Assembly: GCF_963877135.1 (NCBI RefSeq)
Contig: NZ_CAWNSW010000160.1
Span: 40,746 to 104,745 of the forward strand
DNA from: Stenomitos frigidus_A
GTDB taxonomy: Bacteria; Cyanobacteriota; Cyanobacteriia; Leptolyngbyales; Leptolyngbyaceae
Length of the DNA stretch: 64,000 nucleotides
Reading direction: 5' to 3'
Shown here: piece by piece, positions 27,574 through 36,046 of the stretch
How positions within the stretch are numbered: the first letter of the stretch is position 1
How the letters are laid out: every line of letters begins with the position of its first letter
Program-made: the position numbers and the translations under genes
Notes under the pieces: model-generated
Database searches by the model: none
Seen by the model: the letters and a program-made list of their open reading frames with translations, nothing else
What the model was told of the DNA's origin: nothing

Positions 27574-29376
27574 ATGCCATTGGTACAACAAGCAGAACTT
27601 CAGGAAAAAGCCTCCATACAGCCAATTTGGCGCGTAATGCAGAGTTTGAGCGTTTATCGCTGGACGGCGATCGGTGCCTTGCTCAGTCTGCTCCTTCTGA
27701 CAGTCGCCAGTGCTGTCACGCCTCAATTGTTTCGCTGGGGCATCGATCAGGGCATTGCGAAACAGAATTTACAAATTGTGCTGTACAGCGCTGGGTGGAT
27801 GATGATTGCCGCGATCGGGCGTGGGTTGTTCAACTTTGGGCAAAGCTATTGGGCAGAAGCAGCCTCTCAGGGCGTTGCCTACGATTTACGCAACAAGATT
27901 TTCAGCCAGATCCAAAACCTCAGCTTTAGCTATCACGACCAGTCGCAGACCTCGCAACTGCTGACCCGTGTGACCAGCGACATTGAGCAGATTCGCGCCT
28001 TTCTCAGCACGAGCTTGATACAGGTCATTAACTCAGTGGTCACACTGGTGGCGATCGCGTTCATCCTGCTGATCATGAACTGGAAGCTAGCGCTCATCAC
28101 CCTAACCGTTGTGCCGATGGCGGGATGGCTGCTGGCAAACTTTCTCACCCGCAATGGAGCGCTCTTTAAGCAGGTGCAGGAGCAACTGGGCGACCTCAAC
28201 GCCATCCTGCAAGAAAACCTGCTGGGTATTCGCGTGGTCAAAGCGTTCGTGCGCGAATCGACCGAAATGACCCGCTACACGTCGATGAATGATGCCCTTG
28301 TCCGGGCAAACATGAAAACTATTCGCGCCATTCGCAACACCTTCCCGTTCATCTTTCTGTTGAGCAATTTGGTGACGCTGGCAGTGTTTGGCTATGGCGG
28401 TGCAGAGGTCATCGGCGGCAGATTCTCTGTAGGCGAATTGGTTGCGTTCAATTCCTATCTCCTGTTGATTCTGCAGCCCATTTTGCTAATTGGCTTTGCG
28501 GCACCCGCGATCGCCCAGGCAGCAGCATCGGCCGAACGGGTGTATGAAGTGGTCGATGCAGCAGTGGAGATCCGCGATCGACCAAATGCCATGCCCTTTG
28601 AAACCTGTGGCGGCAGAATCACCTTTGAAAACGTGTCCTTCCGCTATCCCGGTGCGACCACCGAAGCCCTCAAAAGTGTTTCCTTTGAAACCAGACCGAA
28701 TGAACTGATTGCGGTGCTGGGGATGACGGCATCGGGTAAAAGCACGATCATGAACTTGCTGCCTCGCTTTTACGATGCGACGGCTGGCGCAATCCGCATT
28801 GATGGACGGGATGTGCGCGATTTCACACTCAAAAGCTTGCGATCGCGCATTGGTATTGTGTTCCAAGAAACGACGCTGTTTTCTGGTACGCTTCGCGAAA
28901 ATATTGCCTACGCTAAACCCAATGCCTCCTTAGAACAAGTGATCGAAGTTGCCAAAGCGGCTCAAATGCACGACTTCATCATGGGCTTACCCAATGGCTA
29001 TGAGACGATCGTGGGTGAACGCGGCGTCGGTTTATCCGGTGGACAAAAACAACGATTGGCGATCGCTCGTACCCTCTTAACTGACTACAGCATCCTGATT
29101 TTGGATGACAGCACCTCTGCAGTAGACGCCCAAACCGCTGCCCAAATTCAGACAGCCCTGGATGAACTGATGCGCCAACGCACCTGCACCTCGTTTGTGG
29201 TCGCTCAACGCATCAGCACCGTCCAAAACGCCGATCGCATTTTTTTGATGGACAAAGGCCATTTAGTGGCGCAGGGAAGCCATCAAGAGTTGATGCAAAC
29301 CAGCCCACTCTACAGCGTCATTTTGGAATCGCAAGTAAAGCGATCGCCATCCCTCATTCCTCTCTCCAATCGCTAG
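27574..29376 (+). CDS. ABC exporter half-transporter with degenerate ATPase site
   Basis: A 600-residue type IV exporter half (MsbA/BmrA class): six membrane helices (about 30-320), then the nucleotide-binding domain (about 350-585). Walker A is GMTASGKST (about 382) and the signature is LSGGQKQR. After Walker B the catalytic Glu is Asp512 (ILILDDSTS), and the switch-loop His is Gln545 (VVAQRIST). This Asp/Gln pair is the hallmark of the degenerate site in heterodimeric exporters such as TM287/TM288, so the protein probably needs a partner half that has the consensus residues. None is adjacent. A kinase-like gene follows after 25 bases on the same strand. Confidence 0.9.
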   Translation: MPLVQQAELQEKASIQPIWRVMQSLSVYRWTAIGALLSLLLLTVASAVTPQLFRWGIDQGIAKQNLQIVLYSAGWMMIAAIGRGLFNFGQSYWAEAASQGVAYDLRNKIFSQIQNLSFSYHDQSQTSQLLTRVTSDIEQIRAFLSTSLIQVINSVVTLVAIAFILLIMNWKLALITLTVVPMAGWLLANFLTRNGALFKQVQEQLGDLNAILQENLLGIRVVKAFVRESTEMTRYTSMNDALVRANMKTIRAIRNTFPFIFLLSNLVTLAVFGYGGAEVIGGRFSVGELVAFNSYLLLILQPILLIGFAAPAIAQAAASAERVYEVVDAAVEIRDRPNAMPFETCGGRITFENVSFRYPGATTEALKSVSFETRPNELIAVLGMTASGKSTIMNLLPRFYDATAGAIRIDGRDVRDFTLKSLRSRIGIVFQETTLFSGTLRENIAYAKPNASLEQVIEVAKAAQMHDFIMGLPNGYETIVGERGVGLSGGQKQRLAIARTLLTDYSILILDDSTSAVDAQTAAQIQTALDELMRQRTCTSFVVAQRISTVQNADRIFLMDKGHLVAQGSHQELMQTSPLYSVILESQVKRSPSLIPLSNR

Positions 29377-29401
29377 ACTAAACAAGTGCCCTATCGTCGC
29401 C

Positions 29402-30649
29402 TTGAACCGTCTTGCTGCCATGCTCAACTTTGGTCAAATCATTACTGAGCAAACCGATACGATTCTCAACGTGTGGATCGAGTCCGTGCGACGCGATCGC
29501 CACTTGAAGAGTGATGACACGCTTTCTCCAACCGCAATCAAAGATCACTTACCTATGGTGTTGGAAGCACTGGCAACAGTGCTGTCACGCAGCGAGGACG
29601 ATGACCTGCAGTTGCTTGTGGATGCCAGTTTGCAGCATGGGACGCTACGTGCGCAGCAAGGGTTTGATCCGGTAGAAATCGTGCGGGAATATCGGCTCTT
29701 GCGACGAGCGCTTTTTGCCACTCTAGAAGCTGATCTTTTACGTGAGTCGGCGATCGAGGTCTATCGCGTTTTTCGTTTGATCGACATGGTCATTGATGAA
29801 GCGATCGCTCAATGCTTCAAAAGCTATGTCGGCGAGCGGATGAAAGAGCTAGAGCAGTTGCAGCGTCAACTGGCAATGACCGGGCAAGAAATGAATCGTC
29901 TGGTGCGTACCAATCAAGATGGGTTGTCTTTGCTGACCGATGAACTGAACGTTCGGCTCAACACGATCGTCGGCTTTTCGGAACTGTTTCTACGTCAACA
30001 GCAAAAGCAACAAGCACTGCCGCAAGATACAGTGCCTAAAATCGACCACATTGAGCGTGTGGTGCGGAACGGTCGCTATCTGTTGCACCTGATTAACGAT
30101 TTAAACGAACTCTCTCGCTATAAAGCTGGAAAACTCAAGCTGCACCTGATGACCACAAATGTTCGCGCGATCGTCCAAGAAATTGTGCAGGTGATGACAC
30201 CGACGATCGCCGCCAAGGAGTTGCAGGTCAGCGTCGATTGTGCGACGGCTCCTGACCAAGTTCTGTCTGATCCGTTGCGCCTGCATCAAATCATTACTAA
30301 CCTTCTGCACAATGCCATCCGCTACACCAATACTGGCTCGATTCAGCTACACGCTCAGTCATTGCCCGAAGACCGCTGGTCGATCGCCGTAATCGATACG
30401 GGCGTCGGCATTGCGCCAGAAGATCAAGCCAACATTTTTGAACCCCAGTTTCAGCTGGAAACCAGCGATCAATCCCGTGATTTTGACAGCAAAGGGTTGG
30501 GGTTGGCGAGCGCCTCTCGTCTCGTCAACTTATTACAAGGCGAGATCACCGTGACGTCTACCTTAGGCGTCGGTTCTATCTTTACGGTCACGTTTCCACT
30601 CCACGTGACGCTAGCAGAGGCTCATACAACAGATGGCGCGATCGAGTAG
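29402..30649 (+). CDS. RsbRD-type histidine-kinase-like protein lacking the His
   Basis: A 415-residue soluble protein. The N-terminal ~150 residues resemble the RsbRD N-terminal helical domain (ILNVWIESVRRD, GFDPVEIVREYRLLRRALF). A coiled linker leads to a HisKA-like helix in which the expected SHELRTPL is TDELNVRLNTIVGFSEL: the phosphoacceptor position is Asp180. The ATPase domain is intact by eye (IITNLLHNAIRYT, DTGVGIAPED, GLGLASASRLV). It probably cannot autophosphorylate and may act as an allosteric or scaffold pseudokinase. It lies 25 bases after the ABC exporter. The start is TTG at 29402 or ATG at 29420 (MLNFGQ). Confidence 0.87.
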   Translation: MNRLAAMLNFGQIITEQTDTILNVWIESVRRDRHLKSDDTLSPTAIKDHLPMVLEALATVLSRSEDDDLQLLVDASLQHGTLRAQQGFDPVEIVREYRLLRRALFATLEADLLRESAIEVYRVFRLIDMVIDEAIAQCFKSYVGERMKELEQLQRQLAMTGQEMNRLVRTNQDGLSLLTDELNVRLNTIVGFSELFLRQQQKQQALPQDTVPKIDHIERVVRNGRYLLHLINDLNELSRYKAGKLKLHLMTTNVRAIVQEIVQVMTPTIAAKELQVSVDCATAPDQVLSDPLRLHQIITNLLHNAIRYTNTGSIQLHAQSLPEDRWSIAVIDTGVGIAPEDQANIFEPQFQLETSDQSRDFDSKGLGLASASRLVNLLQGEITVTSTLGVGSIFTVTFPLHVTLAEAHTTDGAIE

Positions 30650-30712
30650 CTCTACGCTTCGATCCTGAGATCTTGGTATGCTGAGATGTGAACTGTCCTA
30701 CGATGCAAAGCC

Positions 30713-32878
30713 ATGCCTGCACTCAGCACACCTGCACCCTCTCTCGCTTTTCCCCTCGCTGCAGTGGTTGGTCAGGAAGCCATTAAACTCGCGCTGTTGC
30801 TAGCAGCCGTTGATCCAGGTTTAGGGGGCGTCGTGATTGCGGGACGTCGTGGGACGGCAAAATCAGTGATGGCACGAGCACTCCATGCCCTTTTGCCACC
30901 GATCGAAATTGTCCAAGGCTCTCTCAACAGCGATCCGCTGCATCCCGAAGAGTGGGACGACGAGACGCTAGAAAGGCTAAAGGATGAAGGATCACGGATA
31001 AAAGGGGAAACAGATTCATCCTTTAGCCTTGAGACTTTAGACTTTCCTACCGAGGTGATTCCTGCGCCCTTTATACAAATTCCCCTAGGCATTACGGAAG
31101 ATCGTCTATTGGGCTCAGTGGATGTTAGCCAGTCGATTAAGCGCGGGGAGACGGTATTTCAACCAGGGCTACTGGCAGAAGCGCATCGGGGCGTGCTTTA
31201 CATTGATGAAATCAATTTGCTAGACGACCAGGCTGCCAACCTATTGCTCTCCGTTCTCACGGATGGACGCAACCAGATTGAGCGCGAAGGCATTAGCTTT
31301 CAGCATCCCTGTAAACCACTACTGGTAGCCACATACAACCCTGAAGAAGGAAACCTGCGCGAGCATTTGTTAGACCGCATTGCGATCGCCCTTTCTGCTG
31401 ATATGGTGCTGGGGTTAGACGATCGTGTCCTGGCAGTGGAGCAGGCCACCCGCTACGCTGACTCACCGCAAGCGTTTCTCGCTCAGTACGCGGAAGACCT
31501 CGACTCTCTCAAAACACAAATCGTGCTGGCGCGAGAATGGCTTAAAGATGTGCAGTTAACCTCTGCCCAGGTCGAATATCTCGTCAATGAAGCCATTCGC
31601 GGTGGCGTGATGGGGCATCGAGCCGAGTTGTTTGCCGTCCGTGTTGCCAAAGCTCATGCTGCGCTGGATGGTCGCACAGATGTCACCGCAGACGATTTGC
31701 GTCGTGCGGTTGAGTTGGTCATTGTGCCGCGATCGACCATTGTGCAGACACCACCGGAAGCACCGCCACCGCCGCCACCGCCGCCACCCGAAAGCCAACA
31801 AGAACCAGAGGACGAATCGGAAGAAGATCAGGACGATCGCGACGACGATGAGGAGCAAGAGGAACAAGAGGAACAAGAGCAAGAAACACCCAGCATTCCC
31901 GAAGAATTTATCTTTGATCCGGAAGGCGTAATCCTCGATCCATCCGTGCTTTACTTTGCTCAAACTGCCACTCGTCAGGGCAAATCTGGCAGTCGTGCGA
32001 CCATTTTCTCGGACGATCGGGGTCGCTATGTCAAACCCATGCTGCCCAGAGGGAAAGTACGCCGTATTGCTGTCGATGCCACGCTAAGAGCCGCAGCGCC
32101 CTATCAGAAATCGCGACGGGCAAGGAGAGAGGAGTCAGCGGTCAGCAGTCAGCGGTCAGCGGTCGACAGTCAGCAGCCGTCCAATGCTACACCCTACACG
32201 CCACACCCTATCCCCCGCAAACGAGTCTTTGTCGAACAAGCAGACATTCGAGCCAAACGGCTGGCACGTAAAGCAGGAGCACTCGTAGTCTTCGTAGTGG
32301 ATGCGTCTGGTTCGATGGCGCTTAACCGGATGCAGTCGGCGAAAGGAGCCGTGCTGCGGCTGCTAACTGAGGCATACCAGAATCGTGATCAAGTATCGTT
32401 GATTCCGTTTCGGGGAGAGCAAGCCGAAGTGTTGCTGCCACCAACCCGATCGATCGAGGCCGCTAAACGACGTCTGGATCAAATGCCGTGCGGTGGTGGG
32501 TCACCCTTAGCGCACGGACTGACGCAAGCAGTAAGAGTCGGCGTGAATGCCAGACAGTCTGGTGATATCGGGCAGGTGCTAGTTGTCGCCATCACGGATG
32601 GACGCGGTAATGTGCCACTGGCACGATCGCTCGGCGAAACCATTCCGCCCGACGAAAAGCCCGACATCAAAGCAGAACTGCTCGACATTGCCACCAAAAT
32701 CCGCGCCCTCAACATTCAACTGCTGGTCATTGACACCGAAAACAAGTTCATTTCTACAGGCTTCGCGAAGGAACTGGCACAGCAAGCAGGCGGCAAATAC
32801 TACCACCTACCGAAAGCCAACGATCAGGCGATCGCGGCCATGGCACGAGGAGCCATGCGCGATATGAGTCGGCCTTGA
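30713..32878 (+). CDS. chlD: Magnesium-chelatase subunit D
   Basis: ChlD, with ChlI and ChlH, inserts Mg2+ into protoporphyrin IX, the first committed step of chlorophyll synthesis. The 721 residues comprise an AAA+ domain (1-340; the P-loop region GRRGTAKS is near 45), a linker with a proline run and a long acidic stretch (about 345-395), and a von Willebrand A domain with MIDAS motif VVDASGSMALNRM (about 527) and ITDGRGN. Two segments are unusual: residues about 86-110 and 473-500 are encoded by repeat DNA of the genome's heptamer families. Both retain the frame, at the ends of loops where other ChlD proteins are shorter. Confidence 0.97.
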   Translation: MPALSTPAPSLAFPLAAVVGQEAIKLALLLAAVDPGLGGVVIAGRRGTAKSVMARALHALLPPIEIVQGSLNSDPLHPEEWDDETLERLKDEGSRIKGETDSSFSLETLDFPTEVIPAPFIQIPLGITEDRLLGSVDVSQSIKRGETVFQPGLLAEAHRGVLYIDEINLLDDQAANLLLSVLTDGRNQIEREGISFQHPCKPLLVATYNPEEGNLREHLLDRIAIALSADMVLGLDDRVLAVEQATRYADSPQAFLAQYAEDLDSLKTQIVLAREWLKDVQLTSAQVEYLVNEAIRGGVMGHRAELFAVRVAKAHAALDGRTDVTADDLRRAVELVIVPRSTIVQTPPEAPPPPPPPPPESQQEPEDESEEDQDDRDDDEEQEEQEEQEQETPSIPEEFIFDPEGVILDPSVLYFAQTATRQGKSGSRATIFSDDRGRYVKPMLPRGKVRRIAVDATLRAAAPYQKSRRARREESAVSSQRSAVDSQQPSNATPYTPHPIPRKRVFVEQADIRAKRLARKAGALVVFVVDASGSMALNRMQSAKGAVLRLLTEAYQNRDQVSLIPFRGEQAEVLLPPTRSIEAAKRRLDQMPCGGGSPLAHGLTQAVRVGVNARQSGDIGQVLVVAITDGRGNVPLARSLGETIPPDEKPDIKAELLDIATKIRALNIQLLVIDTENKFISTGFAKELAQQAGGKYYHLPKANDQAIAAMARGAMRDMSRP
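30971..31040. repeat. Repeat insertion 1 inside chlD
   Basis: A perfect 15-bp inverted repeat (AGGCTAAAGGATGAA near 30975 and its complement near 31018-31036) encloses AAAGGAT-type heptamers (30979-31006). The same text is found noncoding at 20056. In chlD it is read in frame and encodes KDEGSRIKGETDSSFSLETL. Confidence 0.75.
32131..32178. repeat. Repeat insertion 2 inside chlD (STRR)
   Basis: Six successive 7-mers (GTCAGCG, GTCAGCA, GTCAGCG twice, GTCGACA, GTCAGCA), 42 nt in total, within the chlD frame. They encode the Ser/Gln/Val-rich text VSSQRSAVDSQQ between the linker and the von Willebrand domain. Confidence 0.85.
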
Positions 32879-32945
32879 GCGGTTAGCGGTCAGCGGTCAG
32901 CGTAGGATTTAAAGCTGAAAGCTGAAGGCTAAAAGCTGAAAGCCA
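32879..32945. repeat. STRR heptamers after chlD
   Basis: GCGGTTA and GCGGTCA units (32879-32899) overlap the end of chlD's stop region, followed by five AAAGCTG-type 7-mers (32911-32945). Two heptamer families lie side by side. Confidence 0.8.
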
Positions 32946-33069
32946 AATGGATTGCGCTATACCAGGAACAGCTTCGCCAGCCAAGCAGTCTAAGCTAGAC
33001 AGGCGTGCGATCGACTTGGGTATACTGAGAAATCCGAGCCTTCAATCTATTATCGACAGTTGCAACCCT

Positions 33070-33357
33070 ATGACACGCAAATACCTGAAGCAAACAATTT
33101 CCAGTCTTCCCTTTCGCAAAACCCAGCGGAGGCTGTTGAGCAAGGAATTGGATTTGCTACTCCTCACGGGTTGCTCCTGCTTGCTCACTCTGTTGCATCA
33201 CCCCATCAGCGAAGCCATTCAAGCACAATCCCCTGCTCGTAATGCGCCGATCGAGACATCAACTCAAACTGGGCCAAGCAGTACCAAACTAGCAGGACAA
33301 TTTTCTGTCACCATGCCGCCAGAGCGTAAGAAGCTAAAAGTGGTGAAGGAAGGCTGA
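33070..33357 (+). CDS. Hypothetical protein, possible membrane anchor
   Basis: A 95-residue frame starting MTRKYLKQTISSLP; the frame is open upstream to 32947, but that part overlaps repeat DNA. A moderately hydrophobic stretch LDLLLLTGCSCLLTLLHH could be a signal or anchor, followed by a Ser/Thr/Pro-rich tail ending in a basic KKLKVVKEG. I recognise no family. Coding status is uncertain. Confidence 0.4.
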   Translation: MTRKYLKQTISSLPFRKTQRRLLSKELDLLLLTGCSCLLTLLHHPISEAIQAQSPARNAPIETSTQTGPSSTKLAGQFSVTMPPERKKLKVVKEG

Positions 33358-33360
33358 GTA

Positions 33361-33402
33361 GTTTTTGGTTTTTAGTTGTTAGTTTTTAGTTGTTAGAGAA
33401 AA
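33361..33402. repeat. STRR heptamers (GTTTTTA/GTTGTTA)
   Basis: Six successive 7-mers: GTTTTTG, GTTTTTA, GTTGTTA, GTTTTTA, GTTGTTA and GAGAAAA. Noncoding, between convergent genes. Confidence 0.8.
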
Positions 33403-33437
33403 GGGGCTAGGAAGTAATTCAAAACTCAAAACTCTCC

Positions 33438-33755
33438 TTATCCCTCTTCCTTAGCCCGATCGCCATGTGATTCGCAGGGCGGCGCTGAAATGGAGCGATC
33501 GAGCCACGCAACAGCTTGCTGGAGTCTGGGCAACGCTTCTTCGGACTGGTCTTTAAGCAGGAAGACGATCGCAGCGGCGGCCTGCTCATTGGCGCGGGCT
33601 TTGCGGTTGGACTTGAGGCGGTGCCAGTCGCGATCGGCGATCGCAAGTTTTTCGAGCAGTGCTTGAGCGAGTTCGGCAGCACTAAACTGACTCAAGCTAT
33701 TGCCAGGAGCCATGACGGTTGGTGCGGTTTTAGCAGAAAGAGAAGTATCGGGCAT
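33438..33755 (-). CDS. Conserved cyanobacterial protein of unknown function
   Basis: A 105-residue soluble helical protein. Conserved-looking core: AAELAQALLEKLAIADRDWHRLKSNRKARANEQAAAAIVFLLK (quoted in part: AELAQALLEKLAIADRDWH) and LPRLQQAVAWLDRS, then ISAPPCESHGDRA. I recognise this as a protein conserved in cyanobacteria but cannot name a function. It is divergent from the next gene with only 56 bases between them. Confidence 0.72.
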   Translation of the reverse strand: MPDTSLSAKTAPTVMAPGNSLSQFSAAELAQALLEKLAIADRDWHRLKSNRKARANEQAAAAIVFLLKDQSEEALPRLQQAVAWLDRSISAPPCESHGDRAKEEG

Positions 33756-33811
33756 ACGGTTCTTGCGATCGTGGGCATAATCAAGAGTATCTCTACTCTA
33801 CTACTGCTGTT

Positions 33812-34267
33812 ATGACGTTGCCGCCGCCATCGCCTGATTCTGCTTCTAGCCACGACAGTGATGGACTGCTGTCAGAGGCACAGGCGTTTGAGCAGGAATT
33901 AGCGACCGTTGAGCGATCGCTCCATGACCTCAAGGAACGCTATACGCAAATACAGCAGGATCAGCAAATTCAAGCGCAGTTTCAGGAACGCCAAGAGCAG
34001 CTTAAACGGCAACTCCAGCGATCGCCGACTGCCGAACTCAAAGCCGAGTTAAGCCGCCTGCAGACGCAACTCGACGAACTCGAAGTCAACCTGGAAAGTA
34101 AACTTTTCACTTGGGGCAGTTTGCGAGAACCCTTCTGGCAAATTATTCGCTTTGGTGGGTTGGGTCTTGTGATTGGTTGGTCGATCGCCTTCGCGGTGTT
34201 CCAAAGTCCCAATCCGTCTCCTCGCCCTCCGCTCCCCGCTCCCCAATCCTCGCAACCAGAAAAGTAG
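33812..34267 (+). CDS. Coiled-coil protein with C-terminal membrane anchor
   Basis: A 151-residue protein. Residues 20-95 form a long Glu/Gln-rich coiled coil (ELATVERSLHDLKERYTQIQ and following), then WGSLREPFWQIIRFGGLGLVI begins a single C-terminal membrane span at about 112-130, followed by a short Pro/Ser tail. Tail-anchored topology with the coil in the cytoplasm is inferred. No family function is known to me. It is divergent from the gene at 33438. Confidence 0.7.
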   Translation: MTLPPPSPDSASSHDSDGLLSEAQAFEQELATVERSLHDLKERYTQIQQDQQIQAQFQERQEQLKRQLQRSPTAELKAELSRLQTQLDELEVNLESKLFTWGSLREPFWQIIRFGGLGLVIGWSIAFAVFQSPNPSPRPPLPAPQSSQPEK

Positions 34268-34310
34268 ATGGAGTGGTTAATATATTCTTAACAGCTAGCT
34301 CAACAGATGT

Positions 34311-34484
34311 ATGAAAATCAGAGCCATTGTTCATCCAGCAGAAGAAGGCGGCTATTGGGCGGAGGTTCCTGCACTGCCCGATTGCATTACCGAATGAGAC
34401 ACAATGGAAGAGGTGATGGCTAACTTAAAGGATGAAGTTGAAGGATGGCTGGATGTTGCCAATAGTCTTATTAACAAAAGGTAG
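34311..34484 (+). pseudogene. HicB-like antitoxin remnant, in-frame stop
   Basis: The frame encodes MKIRAIVHPAEEGGYWAEVP and LPDCITE, then TGA (34395-34397), then DTMEEVMANLKDEVEGWLDV to a TAG. HicB proteins normally have Gly after this Glu (CITEGDT), and GGA to TGA is a single change. No hicA toxin gene lies upstream or downstream. It is a decayed orphan of a type II toxin-antitoxin system. Confidence 0.75.
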
Positions 34485-34493
34485 GGCGAAATT

Positions 34494-35075
34494 TTACCCT
34501 GTGGCAAAGTCAACTTTGTCGTACAGATCGGCAAAGGAAATTTCAAACGGGATGGTGTTAAGTTTCAGCGTTGACATTTCACCGTCATACTCAGAAAAAA
34601 GCCATTGATGCGGTTCAGTTTTGTAGTATTGCTCAACGTGCATCGAGTATTGATCAATCAAAACATACTCTTGAAAGCCAGGAATCGTGCGACACGCTTT
34701 GAATTTTTCACCCTGGTCATACGCCTGCGTTGAGTCTGATAACACTTCGGCAATCATCACCGGATTGGTCAGCGTATCGTTGCGCCCTTCTTGAAGTTGC
34801 AACGCGCCTTGAACCACCATCACATCTGGGTAGGTATAAAGCCGTCGCGCTGGAATCCACAACCGCTGGTCTGTAACAAAAACGCGATATGGTTGACGTC
34901 TGAGCGCAAAATTTAGGGAACCGCTGAGGTTCAACGCAATTTGGTTATGGTTGGGCATCCCGCCTGCCATCGGCACAATTTCCCCATCGCTATATTCATG
35001 TCGTTCTTGCGCCGTTTCTTCAAGCGTTAAGTAAGCTTCAGGCGTGTAGTACTTTGCTTCAGCTTGCATAATCAT
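34494..35075 (-). CDS. Uma2 family endonuclease (DUF820)
   Basis: A 193-residue protein of the Uma2/DUF820 restriction-endonuclease-like family, which is greatly expanded in cyanobacteria. Visible hallmarks: YLTLEETAQERHEYSDGEIVPMAGG, then TYPDVMVVQG and NPVMIAEVLSDSTQAYDQGEK with the PD-(D/E)xK-like Asp and Glu, and FQEYVLIDQ. Function is unproven; nuclease or mobile-element-associated roles are proposed. The start at 35075 has a strong GGAGGTG ribosome site 9 bases upstream. It is convergent with the hicB remnant. Confidence 0.88.
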   Translation of the reverse strand: MIMQAEAKYYTPEAYLTLEETAQERHEYSDGEIVPMAGGMPNHNQIALNLSGSLNFALRRQPYRVFVTDQRLWIPARRLYTYPDVMVVQGALQLQEGRNDTLTNPVMIAEVLSDSTQAYDQGEKFKACRTIPGFQEYVLIDQYSMHVEQYYKTEPHQWLFSEYDGEMSTLKLNTIPFEISFADLYDKVDFATG

Positions 35076-35251
35076 GGGGATTTCACCTCCGATGGTTAGG
35101 TTTGCTAGTTCCTCGATCGCTCATGCTGGTTACACATCAAGATTCTACGAAACCAAACGCTAGAAAGACAAAGAGGCTGAGTCTACTATTGACCCAACCT
35201 CACGCTTTAAGCATTGCTTGTTCTGACTGTAAAAGCGCCGTTGGCTAAAAA

Positions 35252-35575
35252 CTACGAAGCCATCGCAACTTCAACCATTTCTTGCAGTTCACCCTTTTGG
35301 TAAAGCTCAATTAGAATATCGGAACCGCCTACAAATTGGCCGTCCACATAAACCTGAGGAATCGTCGGCCAGCTAGAGTATTCTTTAATGCCCTGGCGAA
35401 TATCAGCATCGGCCAGCACATCGACTGTCTCGAAGGGAACGCCGAGCGTGTTGAGGATTTGCACCACGTTGTTGGAAAAGCCACACTGGGGCATCAGCTT
35501 GTTGCCCTTCATGAAGACCATGATTTTGTTTTGTTTGATCAGGGTTTCGAGGCGCTCTTGGGTTTCGGGAGTCAT
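35252..35575 (-). CDS. grxD: Monothiol glutaredoxin, CGFS type
   Basis: A 107-residue monothiol glutaredoxin of the Grx4/GrxD class, which binds a [2Fe-2S] cluster with glutathione and delivers or senses iron-sulphur clusters. Key features: GNKLMPQCGFSNNVVQIL with the active Cys31, WPTIPQVYV with the cis-proline, and GGSDILIELYQKGEL. The longer frame (to 35632) runs into the spacer after bolA, so MTPETQERLE is chosen. It lies directly downstream of bolA, its classic interaction partner. Confidence 0.95.
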   Translation of the reverse strand: MTPETQERLETLIKQNKIMVFMKGNKLMPQCGFSNNVVQILNTLGVPFETVDVLADADIRQGIKEYSSWPTIPQVYVDGQFVGGSDILIELYQKGELQEMVEVAMAS

Positions 35576-35655
35576 AGGTTTGGAGTGATGAGGTGTGTAC
35601 AAGAAGACTGGTATCAAGCTAAGTTCGATCAAAGCGAGTCGATCGGCGATACAAT

Positions 35656-35910
35656 TCAGACCGCTTGACTAGCGACCGCCCAATCTTGAGGGGTATACGT
35701 CTTAATTGCCATCGCGTGAATTGCCCCGCTGAGCAAGTGCTGCTGGACTGCCTTATTCACCAACTGATGCTGCTGCACCAAACGTTTACCATCAAATTGT
35801 GATGATACGACCGTCACTTCGTAGTGTTCGCCATCGTTTGTCAACACCTGAACCTGGGCATCCGGCAGTTCAGCTTTGATCATGGTTTCAACCTGATCAG
35901 GGCTAATCAT
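35656..35910 (-). CDS. bolA: BolA family protein
   Basis: An 84-residue BolA protein with the class signature: MIKAELPDAQVQV, HYEVTVVSSQFDGKRLVQQHQLV, and HAMAIKTYTPQDW. BolA forms a [2Fe-2S]-bridged complex with CGFS glutaredoxins; the grxD gene follows after 80 bases on the same strand, supporting a joint role in iron-sulphur handling. The start ATG at 35910 has AAGGAG at a good spacing; the longer frame to 35943 lacks one. Confidence 0.94.
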   Translation of the reverse strand: MISPDQVETMIKAELPDAQVQVLTNDGEHYEVTVVSSQFDGKRLVQQHQLVNKAVQQHLLSGAIHAMAIKTYTPQDWAVASQAV

Positions 35911-36046
35911 TTGCGCTCCTTGGTCACTGCTTAAGTTCCTCACTCTAGTCTAACGTTCAGTGTCAAGCTGAGTCTCATCGTTTTAAGGGCAGATGCGATC
36001 GAGCCAATTCTTTACGCCAGGCCTCTACCAGCCCAATCTCTTTCTG

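Noticed and set aside
34395..34397. TGA in the hicB-like frame read as selenocysteine
   Set aside because: No SECIS-like structure or selenium gene is visible, and homologues have Gly here; a simple nonsense mutation is the better explanation.
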